Source: Streptomyces camelliae (GTDB lineage Bacteria > Actinomycetota > Actinomycetes > Streptomycetales > Streptomycetaceae). From it: a DNA stretch of 64,000 nt. The stretch covers positions 62,001 to 126,000 of the forward strand of contig NZ_CP115301.1 in NCBI RefSeq assembly GCF_027625935.1, written 5' to 3'. Below, in pieces: positions 8,196-16,773 of this stretch; position 1 is the stretch's first letter, and each line of letters begins with the position of its first letter. The notes beneath the pieces are model-generated. The model worked only from the letters and a program-made list of their open reading frames with translations. It did no database searches and was not told the DNA's origin. The position numbers were made by a program, and so were the translations under genes.

Positions 8196-9017
8196 ATGGA
8201 GATTCAGGTCTTGGGTCCGCTGTGTGCCGCCGTGAACGGGGACTCGATCGTCCCGACCGCCGGGAAACCCCGCCAGGTTCTCGCCTTGCTCGCGCTCTAT
8301 CCCGGCCGCGTCGTACCGGTGCCGACGCTGATGGAGGAGATATGGGGAACGGAGCTGCCGCAGAGCGCGATGACCACGTTGCAGACGTACATCATGCAGC
8401 TGCGCCGCTACCTCGGTACGGCGATGGGGCCGGACGCGCCCGGTGCCGCGAAGAACGTCCTGGCCACTCGGCACGGTGGTTATCTGCTTCAGATACCGCC
8501 GGAGTCCGTGGACGTGCACACCTATGAGCGCCTCGTCGCCGAGGGTCAGGAGGCCTTCGACGAGGGGGAAGACGAGCGGGCCGCCCGCTGCTTCGGGGAG
8601 GCCCTCGCCCTGTGGCACGGGCCCGCGCTGGTGGACGTGGGACTCGGTCCGGTCCTGGCGATCGAGGTCACACGGCTGGAGGAGTCCCGGCTGGTGACCA
8701 CGGAACGGCGGATCGACGCGGATCTGCGGCTCGGCCGGCACGTGGAACTGATCGCCGAGCTCACCGACCTGATCGCCCGTCACCCCCAGCACGAGGGCCT
8801 GCACGCGCAGGCGATGCTGGCGCTGTACCGGTCCGGACGGCAGGCCTCCGCCCTGAACGTGTACCGGAAGCTGCGCGAGGGACTGAAGAACGAGCTGGGC
8901 GTGGAACCCTCGCCGCAGTTGCAGCGCCTGCACCAGGCCATGCTCGCGGTCGACCCGGAACTCGACGTGGTGGCCGGGCCGCGCCGCGGCTCCACCTTCG
9001 ACCGGTACGCGGCCTGA
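8196..9017 (+). CDS. SARP-family pathway activator 2
   Basis: A 273-aa SARP: winged helix at residues ~15-95 (GKPRQVLALLALYPGRVV, TTLQTYIMQLRRYL) and BTAD at ~105-250. The start is ATG 8196 behind GGAGG at 8186-8190. It is far closer to SARP 4 (11444-12265) than to SARP 1 or 3: both have PVPTLMEE(I/V)WGT(E/D)LPQS, DLIARHPQHEGLH and a GPRR.STFD.YAA C-terminus. It is followed by the thioesterase-like gene. The 288-bp leader shows no ARE of the kind seen before SARPs 1 and 3, so its control may differ. Confidence 0.92.
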   Translation: MEIQVLGPLCAAVNGDSIVPTAGKPRQVLALLALYPGRVVPVPTLMEEIWGTELPQSAMTTLQTYIMQLRRYLGTAMGPDAPGAAKNVLATRHGGYLLQIPPESVDVHTYERLVAEGQEAFDEGEDERAARCFGEALALWHGPALVDVGLGPVLAIEVTRLEESRLVTTERRIDADLRLGRHVELIAELTDLIARHPQHEGLHAQAMLALYRSGRQASALNVYRKLREGLKNELGVEPSPQLQRLHQAMLAVDPELDVVAGPRRGSTFDRYAA

Positions 9018-9217
9018 GGGGCCCGTCCTGCGGCCGTGAGGGCCGTCGTCTTCCGGACAGGAGGGGCAGCAGGGCCCGTCTTCCGGCTGGTGCTCCGAAC
9101 CGCGGTTTCGGCCAGGCCTCAAGTGCGGTTCGAGGCACTCCGGGAATTCTCGGACCCAGCCCCGTCGTCCCGGGTGCGGACGTGGTCGTACCGGGAGCGG
9201 ACCCAGAGGAGGACGCC

Positions 9218-9970
9218 ATGTCGGCCGAACAACCGGTGCGGCTGCACTGCTTCGCCCACTCCGCCGAGGGCATCTCCGTCTTCGACACGTGGGCGGCGAG
9301 CACAGGACCCGGTGTGGAGCCCGTCCCGGTCCTCCTGCCGGGCTGCGCACAGCGGCGGACCGAACCCCGGGTGACCACGCACGAGGCGCTGCTGGCCGAT
9401 GTGCTGCCGCAGCTCACCGACTCCTTCTCCGGCCCGTACGCCCTGTACGGGCACGGCCTCGGTGCGATGATGGCGCTCGCCGTGGCGCGTGCCCTGCACG
9501 AGGCGGGCCTGCCGGGCCCGGCGTTCCTCGCCGTCGGCGGCTGGTCGCCGTCACCCCTGCCCGGTGGGCTGCCGGCCGCCCACCGGGCGACGGACGCCGA
9601 GCTGCTGCACGAGCTGAGCGACAGGGGCGCCGTGCCGCTCGGCAGCGACGAGGGGATCCTGCTGCAGGCCATGCTGCCGGTGCTCCGCGCCGATCTGGAG
9701 CTGGCCCAGGACCTGCACGAGGCGGTCGACAGGCCCTCCCCGGCCGGCCCGCTCACCACCCCGGTGCTCGTCGTCGCTTCGCAGGACAACCCGCTTGCCG
9801 CGCATTCCACGGCCGAGGGCTGGCACCGGCGGACCGAGGGCCCCGTGTGGTCGCGGACCGTCCCCGGGCGCCATTTCTTCGTACGCGGCGGCCGTCAGCT
9901 GCCCCGGCTCCTGGGCCGGGCCTGTCGCGTCGCCCGCCGGATCGCCCCGGAGCCCGCGCCCGTGGGCTGA
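9218..9970 (+). CDS. Type II thioesterase homologue with Gly in place of the nucleophilic Ser
   Basis: A 250-aa alpha/beta-hydrolase resembling editing thioesterases of PKS/NRPS pathways. LHCFAHSAEG near residue 10 fits the oxyanion strand, QDNPL the acid turn, and PGRHFF the C-terminal catalytic His. The nucleophile elbow reads YGHGLGAM (Gly80), where active enzymes have GHSxG. The codon is ggc in the given sequence, so one base change could restore Ser. Unless this is a sequence error, it should not hydrolyse thioesters by the normal mechanism and may have a binding role or be dead. The start is ATG 9218 after AGAGGAGG. Confidence 0.8.
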   Translation: MSAEQPVRLHCFAHSAEGISVFDTWAASTGPGVEPVPVLLPGCAQRRTEPRVTTHEALLADVLPQLTDSFSGPYALYGHGLGAMMALAVARALHEAGLPGPAFLAVGGWSPSPLPGGLPAAHRATDAELLHELSDRGAVPLGSDEGILLQAMLPVLRADLELAQDLHEAVDRPSPAGPLTTPVLVVASQDNPLAAHSTAEGWHRRTEGPVWSRTVPGRHFFVRGGRQLPRLLGRACRVARRIAPEPAPVG

Positions 9971-10311
9971 ACCTGCGACCTGACAAACATACCAGGCATT
10001 CGGTTTCTCCTCGCTCCATGGCCGGGCAAAGGAGTCGCAAAGGGTAAGGTAACCCCCGGGGGTGCCCCGGTCTTGGTGGCTCCCGTTTCAAGCCACCCCG
10101 TGGGGTGAGGAGTTGCATAAATCTATACGATTCAAGTCGAAGCATTCCGGACTTCCGTTGGTTCTTTGTTTCCGCTGTTCCATGCGTTGCGGAAGCGGAA
10201 CACCGGGCTCAGCCTGCTCCTCCTCCTGGCTGGGCGGCGGTTGAGTGAACATCGGTTCGACGCATCAATGGCCGAATGTCGTCGCTTCACCGGGCGTCAG
10301 CTGTCTGATAT
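9971..10311. other. Intergenic region between the thioesterase-like gene and SARP 3
   Basis: No convincing gene is present. AACATACCAGGCATTCGGTTT (about 9985-10006) weakly resembles an ARE but its arms are spaced too far apart to be sure. ACCCCCGGGGGT near 10050 is a short palindrome. Confidence 0.4.
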
Positions 10312-10334
10312 TTGACAAACCGACTGCGCTGTTT
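10312..10334 (+). promoter_or_regulatory. Promoter with ARE overlapping the -35, upstream of SARP 3
   Basis: TTGACA (10312-10317) is overlapped by ACAAACCGACTGCGCTGTTT (10315-10334). The layout and much of the following leader match the SARP 1 promoter (5886-5908), pointing to duplication of gene plus control region. Confidence 0.6.
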
Positions 10335-10384
10335 CTTTATCGAAGGTGTCCTGCCAAGCGGAGCACTGGCTCATGGGGGAGAAC

Positions 10385-11230
10385 GTGGACATCGAAGTGC
10401 TGGGCGTGTTGTCAGTGCGCGAGAACGGTGTGTCGATCGTGCCGACGGCACCCAAGTCGAGACAGGTCCTGGCCCTGCTCGCCCTCCACGCCGACCAGGT
10501 GGTCCCCGTGACCGCGCTGGTGGAGGAGCTGTGGGGGAGCGAGCCGCCGCGTAGCGCGCGCACCACACTGCAGACGTACGTGCTGCAGCTGCGCGAGCTG
10601 ATCGGCGAGGCGCTCACCCATGGCGAGGACGAACGGTGCACCTCCAAGGACATCCTGGCCACCGTCCCCGGCGGCTACCGCCTGGTGACGCGGGACGGGA
10701 CCGTCGACTTCCGGGAGTTCGAGTGCCGCGCCGGCGCCGGTTACCGGGCCATGGACGCCGAGGACTACAGCGGCGCGGCCCGGCGGCTGGCCGACGCGCT
10801 CTCGCTGTGGACCGGGCCCGCGCTCACCGACGTCCAGGCCGGCATCCTGATCGACATGGAGGCCAGGCGGCTGGAGGAGGCGCGGCTGTCCGTACTCGAC
10901 CAGCGCATCGAGGCCGACCTCAAGCTGGGCCGCCACCGCGAGCTGCTGCCGGAGCTGACGGTGCTGGTGAACCAGTACCGGATGCACGAGAGCCTGTACG
11001 GCCAGCTGATGCTGGCTCTGCACCGCTCGGGGCGGCGCGGCGAGGCGCTCGACGTCTATCAACGGCTGCGCAACACGCTCGTCTCCGAGCTGGGCCTGGA
11101 GCCGTCCGCCGCGCTGGGCCGCCTCCAGCGCGCGATCCTCATGGCCCGCTCCGATGTGGCCCGCTCCGATGCCCCGGCGGCAACGCCCCCGAACGCCACG
11201 AGGGGTCGTGTGACCACCCGTACGGTCTGA
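10385..11230 (+). CDS. SARP-family pathway activator 3 (paralogue of SARP 1)
   Basis: A 281-aa SARP with winged helix (PKSRQVLALLALHADQVV, LQTYVLQLRELI) and BTAD (LDQRIEADLKLGRHRELLPE). It shares HADQVVPV, ELW.(G/S)..PPRSARTTLQTY and SGRRGEAL.VY with SARP 1. GTG 10385 is preferred because GGGGGAGAAC precedes it at the same spacing as the SARP 1 start; in-frame ATG codons further upstream would lengthen the protein without a better site. The C-terminal ~25 residues are low-complexity. An ARE over the -35 implies GBL control. Confidence 0.9.
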   Translation: MDIEVLGVLSVRENGVSIVPTAPKSRQVLALLALHADQVVPVTALVEELWGSEPPRSARTTLQTYVLQLRELIGEALTHGEDERCTSKDILATVPGGYRLVTRDGTVDFREFECRAGAGYRAMDAEDYSGAARRLADALSLWTGPALTDVQAGILIDMEARRLEEARLSVLDQRIEADLKLGRHRELLPELTVLVNQYRMHESLYGQLMLALHRSGRRGEALDVYQRLRNTLVSELGLEPSAALGRLQRAILMARSDVARSDAPAATPPNATRGRVTTRTV

Positions 11231-11274
11231 CGTCCGCCGGTGACGGTCACCTGACCCGAGCCGTCGGCCCACGG

Positions 11275-11310
11275 CCGTGCGGGGGCGATGCCGGCCCGCC
11301 CCCGTCACGG
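11275..11310. terminator. Hairpin between convergent SARP 3 and SARP 4
   Basis: CCGTG-c-GGGGGCG (11275-11287) pairs with CGCCCCC-gt-CACGG (11297-11310). It is the best terminator candidate in the 213-bp convergent gap. Confidence 0.5.
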
Positions 11311-11443
11311 CCCGAGCCGGGCGACGACGGCACCGTCCGAACGCCGCCCGCCCCATGACCGGTTCGGGGCATGCCGGATCAGGCCCGTCGGCGTACCGCA
11401 CGCCCCCGCCGCGCGCAGGCCGGCAGTGCGGGCGTGGCCGGCG

Positions 11444-12265
11444 TCAGGCGGCGTACAGGTCGAACGTGGAGGTGCGGCGGGGGCCGGCGGCGATGTCCAG
11501 GCGGGGGTCGAACGCGAGCATCGCCTGATGCAGGCGCTGGAGCTGCGGCGAGGGCTCCACGCCGAGTTCGCCGACGAGGCGCCGGCGCAGCCGCTGGTAG
11601 ACATCGAGCGCGGCAGCCTGCCGGCCCGAGCGGTACAGGGCCACCATCGCCTGCGAGTGCAGCCCCTCGTGCTGCGGGTGCCGGGCGATCAGGTCGCTCA
11701 GCTCGGCGAGCAGTTCGACGTGCCGTCCCAGCCGCAGCTCGGCGTCGATCCGGCGTTCCTGGGCGACCAGGCGGCTCTGCTCCATCCGCATCACCTCGAT
11801 CTCCAGGACCGGCCCGACCCGGACGTCGACCAGGGCCTGCCCCTCCCACAGGGCCAGCGCCTCGCGCAGCAGGGCGGCCGCGTCGGCGTCCTCGCCGCTC
11901 TCGAAGGCCTGCCGGCCCTCGGCGACCAGCCGCTCGTAGCGGTAGACGTCCACCGCTTCGGCGGGGATCTGCAGCAGATAGCCCCCGTAGCGGGTGGCGA
12001 GCACGCCCTTGGCCGAGCCCGGTACGTCCGGGCCCATGGCGATGCCCAGCATGCGGCGCAGCTGGAGAATGTACGTCTGGAGCGTGGCCAGCGAACTCTG
12101 CGGCAGGTCGGTGCCCCAGACCTCCTCCATGAGGGTGGGCACCGGCACCACCCGGCCGGGGTGGAGCGCGAGCAGCGCCAGGATCTGGCGGGGCTTGGCC
12201 GCGCTCGGGACGATCGAGATTCCGTTCACTTCGGCGTTCAGCGCACCTAGCACCTTTATCTTCAT
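11444..12265 (-). CDS. SARP-family pathway activator 4 (paralogue of SARP 2)
   Basis: A 273-aa SARP of exactly the same length as SARP 2 and clearly its closest relative here. Winged helix: AKPRQILALLALHPGRVV and LATLQTYILQLRRML; BTAD: RRIDAELRLGRHVELLAE and DLIARHPQHEGLHSQ. It is the only leftward SARP. The start is ATG 12263-12265 with only a weak TAAAG upstream, so its translation may be low or the start may differ. It is divergent from a small unknown frame at 12391. Confidence 0.9.
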   Translation of the reverse strand: MKIKVLGALNAEVNGISIVPSAAKPRQILALLALHPGRVVPVPTLMEEVWGTDLPQSSLATLQTYILQLRRMLGIAMGPDVPGSAKGVLATRYGGYLLQIPAEAVDVYRYERLVAEGRQAFESGEDADAAALLREALALWEGQALVDVRVGPVLEIEVMRMEQSRLVAQERRIDAELRLGRHVELLAELSDLIARHPQHEGLHSQAMVALYRSGRQAAALDVYQRLRRRLVGELGVEPSPQLQRLHQAMLAFDPRLDIAAGPRRTSTFDLYAA

Positions 12266-12390
12266 GCTTTACACCATGGCTTCAAGATGGATTCATCGCT
12301 GATTCCTCTGTGATTTTCTCGGGTCGTTCGCGAGAGGAATTCGAGAGGAATCGCAGTCTCCATGGAGAGGTGCGCTGTTACCTTTCAGTC

Positions 12391-12591
12391 ATGGCGACGG
12401 AATCGAAAAGATCGACCGTCTATCGCGACGGGGATCCCCTCATCCTGGGACTGCTGGCCCGTCTGGCCCCGACGGACAGCTGTGACTTCCTGCCGGACCT
12501 TCCCGCGGAGACGCTGCTCTCCCTGCTGAGCCGATATCACCGGCGCCCGATGCTCGTGGGTTTCCCCGAATCGGGCGCCGAGCGGACCTGA
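12391..12591 (+). CDS. Small hypothetical protein
   Basis: A 66-aa frame from ATG 12391. It contains DGDPLILGLLARLAPTDSCD and RYHRRPMLVGFPESG, looks protein-like in composition, and matches no family I recognise. There is no good ribosome site at the ATG; an in-frame GTG at 12310 is an alternative. It ends four bases before the convergent condensation-domain gene's stop. Confidence 0.35.
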   Translation: MATESKRSTVYRDGDPLILGLLARLAPTDSCDFLPDLPAETLLSLLSRYHRRPMLVGFPESGAERT

Positions 12592-12594
12592 TAT

Positions 12595-13971
12595 CTAGGT
12601 GAGCGCGGCCAGCACCTCGGCGACGGTCTCGGTGTCGTCGAGAGCGGGCAGGTGGCACAGCAGCCGGGCGCACCGGTCGGCCAGCAGGCCCGCGTCGGTG
12701 TCGGACAGGCGGGCCCGGTCGTGCAGGACGGTGAGGTCCCGTGAGCCGTCGGCGCCGTCTTGTACGAGCAGGGTGACGGGCAGCAGGGAGTGCGCGCCGC
12801 CGGTGCGCCGGCGGCCGTAGCCGATGCCCGCGTCGTCGAGCTCGTCCTGCAGGTCGGGCAGCATGCGCGGGGTGGGTTCGACCGAGACCAGGCTCTCCAG
12901 CGGCCGGGCGGAGCGGCCGGTCCACTCCTGGATCTGCCCGAGGCAGACCCACTCGTACGCCGCCATGTCCAGCGCCCGGTCGCGCAGGTCCGCCAGCAGA
13001 GCGCCGATGGGGCGGGCGGGGTCGACCAGGGCGGTCATCGGCAGGCAGCCGCGCAGCGGTCCCACCAGCCGCTCGGCGCCGTCCAGGGCGATACCGCGCC
13101 CGGAGACGGTGATGCCGAAGCTCACCGGGACCGGCTCGGTCGTACCCGCCTCGCGGCTGAGCAGCAGCGCCCACGCGGCGTGCAGCAGGCTGGAGTCCGG
13201 CAGGCCCCGCAGGGCCGCCCACCGGCGCAGCCGGCTCACCTCGGCGGTGGCCAGCCGGGACCCCGCCCGGCCGTGCCCGTGCCGGCGGGTGCGCGGGCCG
13301 GACGGCACGGGCAGGACGGCGGGGGTGCCGGCGGAGAGGTCCCGGCTGAAGAAGTCCCGTGCCGCGGTGGTGTCCTGACGCTCCAGCCAGCACATCCAGT
13401 CGCGGATGTCGGGCCGGCGTTCGCCGCCGGGCAGAGATCCGTCCGCGAGGTAGGCGCGGGTGAACTCGTTCTGCAGGAGGTCCACGCTGCCGCCGTCCAG
13501 CAGCCCGTGGTGGAAGGTGAGCAGCACCCGGGTGGTGTTCGGTTCGCCGGTGTCGACGAGGGTGATGCGCAGCGGGCCGGGCCGGGTCACGTCGATGCCG
13601 CGCAGCCGGTCCCGCTCCAGCAGCCGGTCCCAGTCGACGGTGCCCGCGGGATGCCGTGTCACCTCGGCGCGTGCCTGGGGGTGGCAGACGAGGTGCGGGG
13701 CCGGGTGGTGCGAGAAGGACGTCCGCAGAATGGTTTCTCTTTGCACGACGGACTGCCAGGCGGCGACGAACCGCGCCATGTCCAGCGGCCCGTACCAGCA
13801 CCACCAGACCTGCTCCACATGCCGTCCCGTGGAGCGGTCCATGGTGGAGTCGAGCAGCGCCTCGCACCGCTGCCAGGGCATCTGCACGGCCGGGCGCACG
13901 ATGTCGCCGAGTACGGCTGGACGGCGGCCGGTACGGATCCGTACACGGCGCCGGCGGCTCGACCTCGCCAT
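12595..13971 (-). CDS. Free-standing condensation-domain protein
   Basis: A 458-aa protein built like a single NRPS condensation domain (usual length ~450 aa), with no adenylation or carrier domain attached. The catalytic motif HHxxxDG is intact as HHGLLDG at residues 154-160; RETILRTSF near residue 78 fits the C2-like core motif. Such stand-alone domains join an acyl or aminoacyl thioester to an amine or alcohol, as in PapA-like or VibH-like enzymes. The start is ATG 13969-13971 after GAGGAGGACGAGAC; an upstream ATG would add ten residues. It may acylate the locus product, but the substrates are unknown. Confidence 0.8.
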   Translation of the reverse strand: MARSSRRRRVRIRTGRRPAVLGDIVRPAVQMPWQRCEALLDSTMDRSTGRHVEQVWWCWYGPLDMARFVAAWQSVVQRETILRTSFSHHPAPHLVCHPQARAEVTRHPAGTVDWDRLLERDRLRGIDVTRPGPLRITLVDTGEPNTTRVLLTFHHGLLDGGSVDLLQNEFTRAYLADGSLPGGERRPDIRDWMCWLERQDTTAARDFFSRDLSAGTPAVLPVPSGPRTRRHGHGRAGSRLATAEVSRLRRWAALRGLPDSSLLHAAWALLLSREAGTTEPVPVSFGITVSGRGIALDGAERLVGPLRGCLPMTALVDPARPIGALLADLRDRALDMAAYEWVCLGQIQEWTGRSARPLESLVSVEPTPRMLPDLQDELDDAGIGYGRRRTGGAHSLLPVTLLVQDGADGSRDLTVLHDRARLSDTDAGLLADRCARLLCHLPALDDTETVAEVLAALT

Positions 13972-14165
13972 GTCTCGTCCTCCTCGCAGTGGCTGGCACA
14001 TCCTTCAGGAGTTTCCCCCGAAATGACCTGACGGCGTGTCGACAGGGCTCGAAATCCGCTCTCGAAGCCCTGGGGACACCTGGGCGGCGGGCCCGGCCGG
14101 GCGGCGGCCCCGGTGTCAGGAGGCCGGGGCCGCCGCGGTCCCGGCGACCGGTGCGCCGCCGGTGG

Positions 14166-15116
14166 TCACCGGACCGGTACGCCGCCCGCGGCGTGCCGCC
14201 TCGCCTGGTGCAGGACGAGGCGTCCCTGCCGGCTCAGTTCCTCGCGCACGTACTGCCCCGCGTCCGCCACGGTCGCGTGCTCGCCCAGTACGCCGGCGAT
14301 GGCGTCCTCCTGGAGCAGCACATGGTGCCGGGCGGTGAGGACGAGGCCCGACTCGTCCGGCTCGACGGACCACTCGCAGGTGTACGCGGACACCAGGGCC
14401 GAGGTGACCGTCTCCTTGTGGACGAGCCGCCCCGCACCGGGGAAGCAGAGGCGCACCGACTCGGTGTGCTGCGCGTCGCCGTCCGCGAGGCTGTCGACCG
14501 ACATGACCTGGACGCCTGGGATCTTCTCCACCAGATGCACGCTGCGCATGTGCCGCAGCTCCGCGGGCCAGTTCTCGGCCCGGTAGAGGAAGTCGATGAC
14601 CGCGTCGGAGGAGCCCTCGAACCGCACGGTGTCCTCGAAGTACAGCAGGAGGTCGTCCAGCTTGAGCCAGTGCTCGGCGAGCCAGGCCAGCCGGTCCAGC
14701 TGGGCACGGCCGGTGGCGTGGGCGACCCGCTCCGCCCAGGCCAGGTCCGCGGGTGCGTCTCCGGTGACGGTGAAGTTGAGGCCCAGCTCCATCCGGGAGC
14801 GATCGCCCAGCGAATGCACCGTCAGCTCGCCGCTCATCGATTCGATGGGAGCGTCCGTCATCTCGTGGCTGAACGTCACACGCCGACGGGCCACGTCCAG
14901 CTCGCGGCTGGCCACCCAGGAGTGGATGCGGCCCTCCGAGATGACCCATGAGCGCAGCCGCTCCTGGGCGCCGTCGAAGCCCAGCCGCTCCACGTGCACG
15001 TAGTGCGGGAAGAACAGCGGCCATTGGGTGGCGTCGGCGATCAGCCCGTACAGCACCCCGGCCGGGGCCGATGCGATTGCCTCCGAGACCACGCGGTGCA
15101 CCAGTGCGACCGGCAT
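14166..15116 (-). CDS. Didomain aromatase/cyclase (SRPBCC fold)
   Basis: A 316-aa protein with two START/SRPBCC-type repeats. The first (residues ~3-145) has LIADATQWPLFFPHYVHVER, the second (~155-300) has IDFLYRAENWPAELRHM. This is the ARO/CYC pattern of type II polyketide pathways, which close and dehydrate the first ring of the ACP-bound poly-beta-ketone. The start is ATG 15114-15116 behind AAGGGGAG; a GTG two codons upstream is possible. No type II ketosynthase, chain-length factor or ACP is in the window, so its partners must lie outside, most likely left of base 1. Confidence 0.88.
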   Translation of the reverse strand: MPVALVHRVVSEAIASAPAGVLYGLIADATQWPLFFPHYVHVERLGFDGAQERLRSWVISEGRIHSWVASRELDVARRRVTFSHEMTDAPIESMSGELTVHSLGDRSRMELGLNFTVTGDAPADLAWAERVAHATGRAQLDRLAWLAEHWLKLDDLLLYFEDTVRFEGSSDAVIDFLYRAENWPAELRHMRSVHLVEKIPGVQVMSVDSLADGDAQHTESVRLCFPGAGRLVHKETVTSALVSAYTCEWSVEPDESGLVLTARHHVLLQEDAIAGVLGEHATVADAGQYVREELSRQGRLVLHQARRHAAGGVPVR

Positions 15117-15659
15117 CCTCACGCTCCCCTTGGGTCGGCGGCAGCCCGCGCCGCACCGATGCACGCACTACGGCAGTGCCCGACCGATGTCCGTCGCCCC
15201 CGTGGTCGTACCACCGATACTGTCCGGAACCGCTCGCGCGCGGCACAAGCCTCACTAGTGCGGCGCTGCAGGTCGACGCCGGCTGGAAGGCCGCTGGACT
15301 CCGGGTCGGGTCACCCGGTGATGTCCTGGCGCCGGGACGGCACACGTGGCACGATTCCAGCACGCCTTCCCTGCCCGAAAGCAGTTGCACGGCAGTGGAT
15401 CGAGCGTTGTGTGTGCCGGTCCGCGCAAGGCCGTACGCGTTCGTACGAGCGAGACCGAGCCCCCTGTGATCCATGGCAGCCGGCCGCGTTCACCGCTTGC
15501 CCGGTGCCGTCCGGGCTGCGTGTCACCTCACCGTCGTGCCGCCATCGGCTCTACGTCCCACGTGTCCCACGTGTCCATGTGTCCCACGTGTCCCACCTGC
15601 TGTTTTGCGTGTTCCACGTGCCCATGCCGTCGAGACCCCGACAGAAGTGGATTCCAGAT
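15117..15659. other. Divergent control region between aromatase and THN synthase
   Basis: 543 bp without a credible gene. It holds the TCCCACGTG short repeats (15555-15598). I see no confident ARE. Start sites for both divergent transcripts must lie here. Confidence 0.5.
15555..15598. repeat. Short tandem repeats with CACGTG cores before THN synthase
   Basis: GTCCCACGT or close variants recur about five times with an 8-9 bp period, giving repeated CACGTG hexamers. A further TTCCACGTG follows near 15611. Regular repeats just upstream of a biosynthetic gene could be SARP or other activator sites, or simple slippage. Confidence 0.6.
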
Positions 15660-16721
15660 ATGCCGAGGCTGTGCAAGCCGGCGATGAGTGCGCCGGAGTA
15701 TGTCATCACGGTGGAAGAGACCCTGGAGTTCGCGCGGAAGGCGCATGCGGGCAAGCCGCAGCTTCCGCTGGCGTTGCGTCTGATCCGTAACACGGGTGTG
15801 CAGAAGCGGCACATCGTGCAGCCCATCGAGCAGACCCTGCGGCACCCGGGGTTCGAGGAGCGCAACCGCATCTACGAGGCGGAGTCGAAGAAGCGCACGC
15901 CGGAGGTCATCGAGCGGGCTCTGGCCCATGCCGAGCTGCCGGCCCGTGACATCGACGCGATCATCTATGTGTCGTGCACCGGGTTCATGATGCCGTCGCT
16001 GACGGCGTGGCTGATCAACAAGCTGGGCTTTCGTTCCGACACCCGGCAGATCCCGATCGCGCAGCTGGGCTGCGCGGCCGGTGGTGCGGCGATCAACCGG
16101 GCCCACGACTTCTGTGTGGCTCATCCCGGCAGCAACGTGCTGATCGTCTCCTGCGAGCTGTGCTCGCTGTGCTACCAGCCCAGTGCCGACGACATCGGCT
16201 CGCTGTTGTCGGACGGTCTGTTCGGTGACGCGGTCGCCGCGGCTGTGGTGCGGGGCGATGGTGGTGTGGGTATCGAGCTGGAGCGCAATGCGTCGTATCT
16301 GATCCCGCACACGGAGGACTGGATCTCGTACGCGGTGAAGGACACCGGGTTCCATTTCCAGTTGGACCGGCGTGTGCCGGGGACGATGGAGCCGCTGGCG
16401 CCGGTGTTGCGGGAGCTGGCCAAGGACCACAGCTGGGACGCGGGGAAGCTGGACTTCTACATCGTGCACGCCGGTGGTCCGCGCATCCTGGACGATCTGG
16501 CGAAGTATCTGGAGGTCGACCGGGGTGTGTTCCGGCACAGCTGGTCGACGCTGAACGAGTACGGCAACATCGCCAGCGCTGTCGTTCTGGAGGCCGCGCG
16601 GCGGTTGATGGAGGAGGACACCCCGGCTCCCGGCGCGACCGGTCTGATCGCGGGGTTCGGTCCCGGCATCACCGCCGAGATGGCACTCGGCACCTGGGCC
16701 GACGGGTCCGCGCAGTCCTGA
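15660..16721 (+). CDS. 1,3,6,8-Tetrahydroxynaphthalene synthase (type III PKS, RppA-like)
   Basis: A 353-aa chalcone-synthase-superfamily enzyme starting MPRLCKPAMSAPEYVIT, like RppA. The catalytic triad is Cys138 (LGCAAGG), His270 (IVHAGGPR) and Asn303 (EYGNIAS), the same numbering as bacterial THN synthases. It condenses five malonyl-CoA to THN, which oxidises to flaviolin. Codon usage here is richer in third-position T (gtgtcg, cttttc) than in neighbours. No strong ribosome site is visible at ATG 15660. Downstream mevalonate-type and nitrous-acid genes on the same strand suggest a THN-derived meroterpenoid or a nitrogen-modified flaviolin. Confidence 0.93.
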   Translation: MPRLCKPAMSAPEYVITVEETLEFARKAHAGKPQLPLALRLIRNTGVQKRHIVQPIEQTLRHPGFEERNRIYEAESKKRTPEVIERALAHAELPARDIDAIIYVSCTGFMMPSLTAWLINKLGFRSDTRQIPIAQLGCAAGGAAINRAHDFCVAHPGSNVLIVSCELCSLCYQPSADDIGSLLSDGLFGDAVAAAVVRGDGGVGIELERNASYLIPHTEDWISYAVKDTGFHFQLDRRVPGTMEPLAPVLRELAKDHSWDAGKLDFYIVHAGGPRILDDLAKYLEVDRGVFRHSWSTLNEYGNIASAVVLEAARRLMEEDTPAPGATGLIAGFGPGITAEMALGTWADGSAQS

Positions 16722-16773
16722 AACGCCCGACGATGCGATCTCACCGTAGAAACGACAAGGGGAGTTGAGTGCG

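Noticed and set aside
14166..15116. A complete type II PKS in the window
   Set aside because: Only an aromatase/cyclase and accessory genes are seen; no ketosynthase, chain-length factor or ACP was found on either strand.
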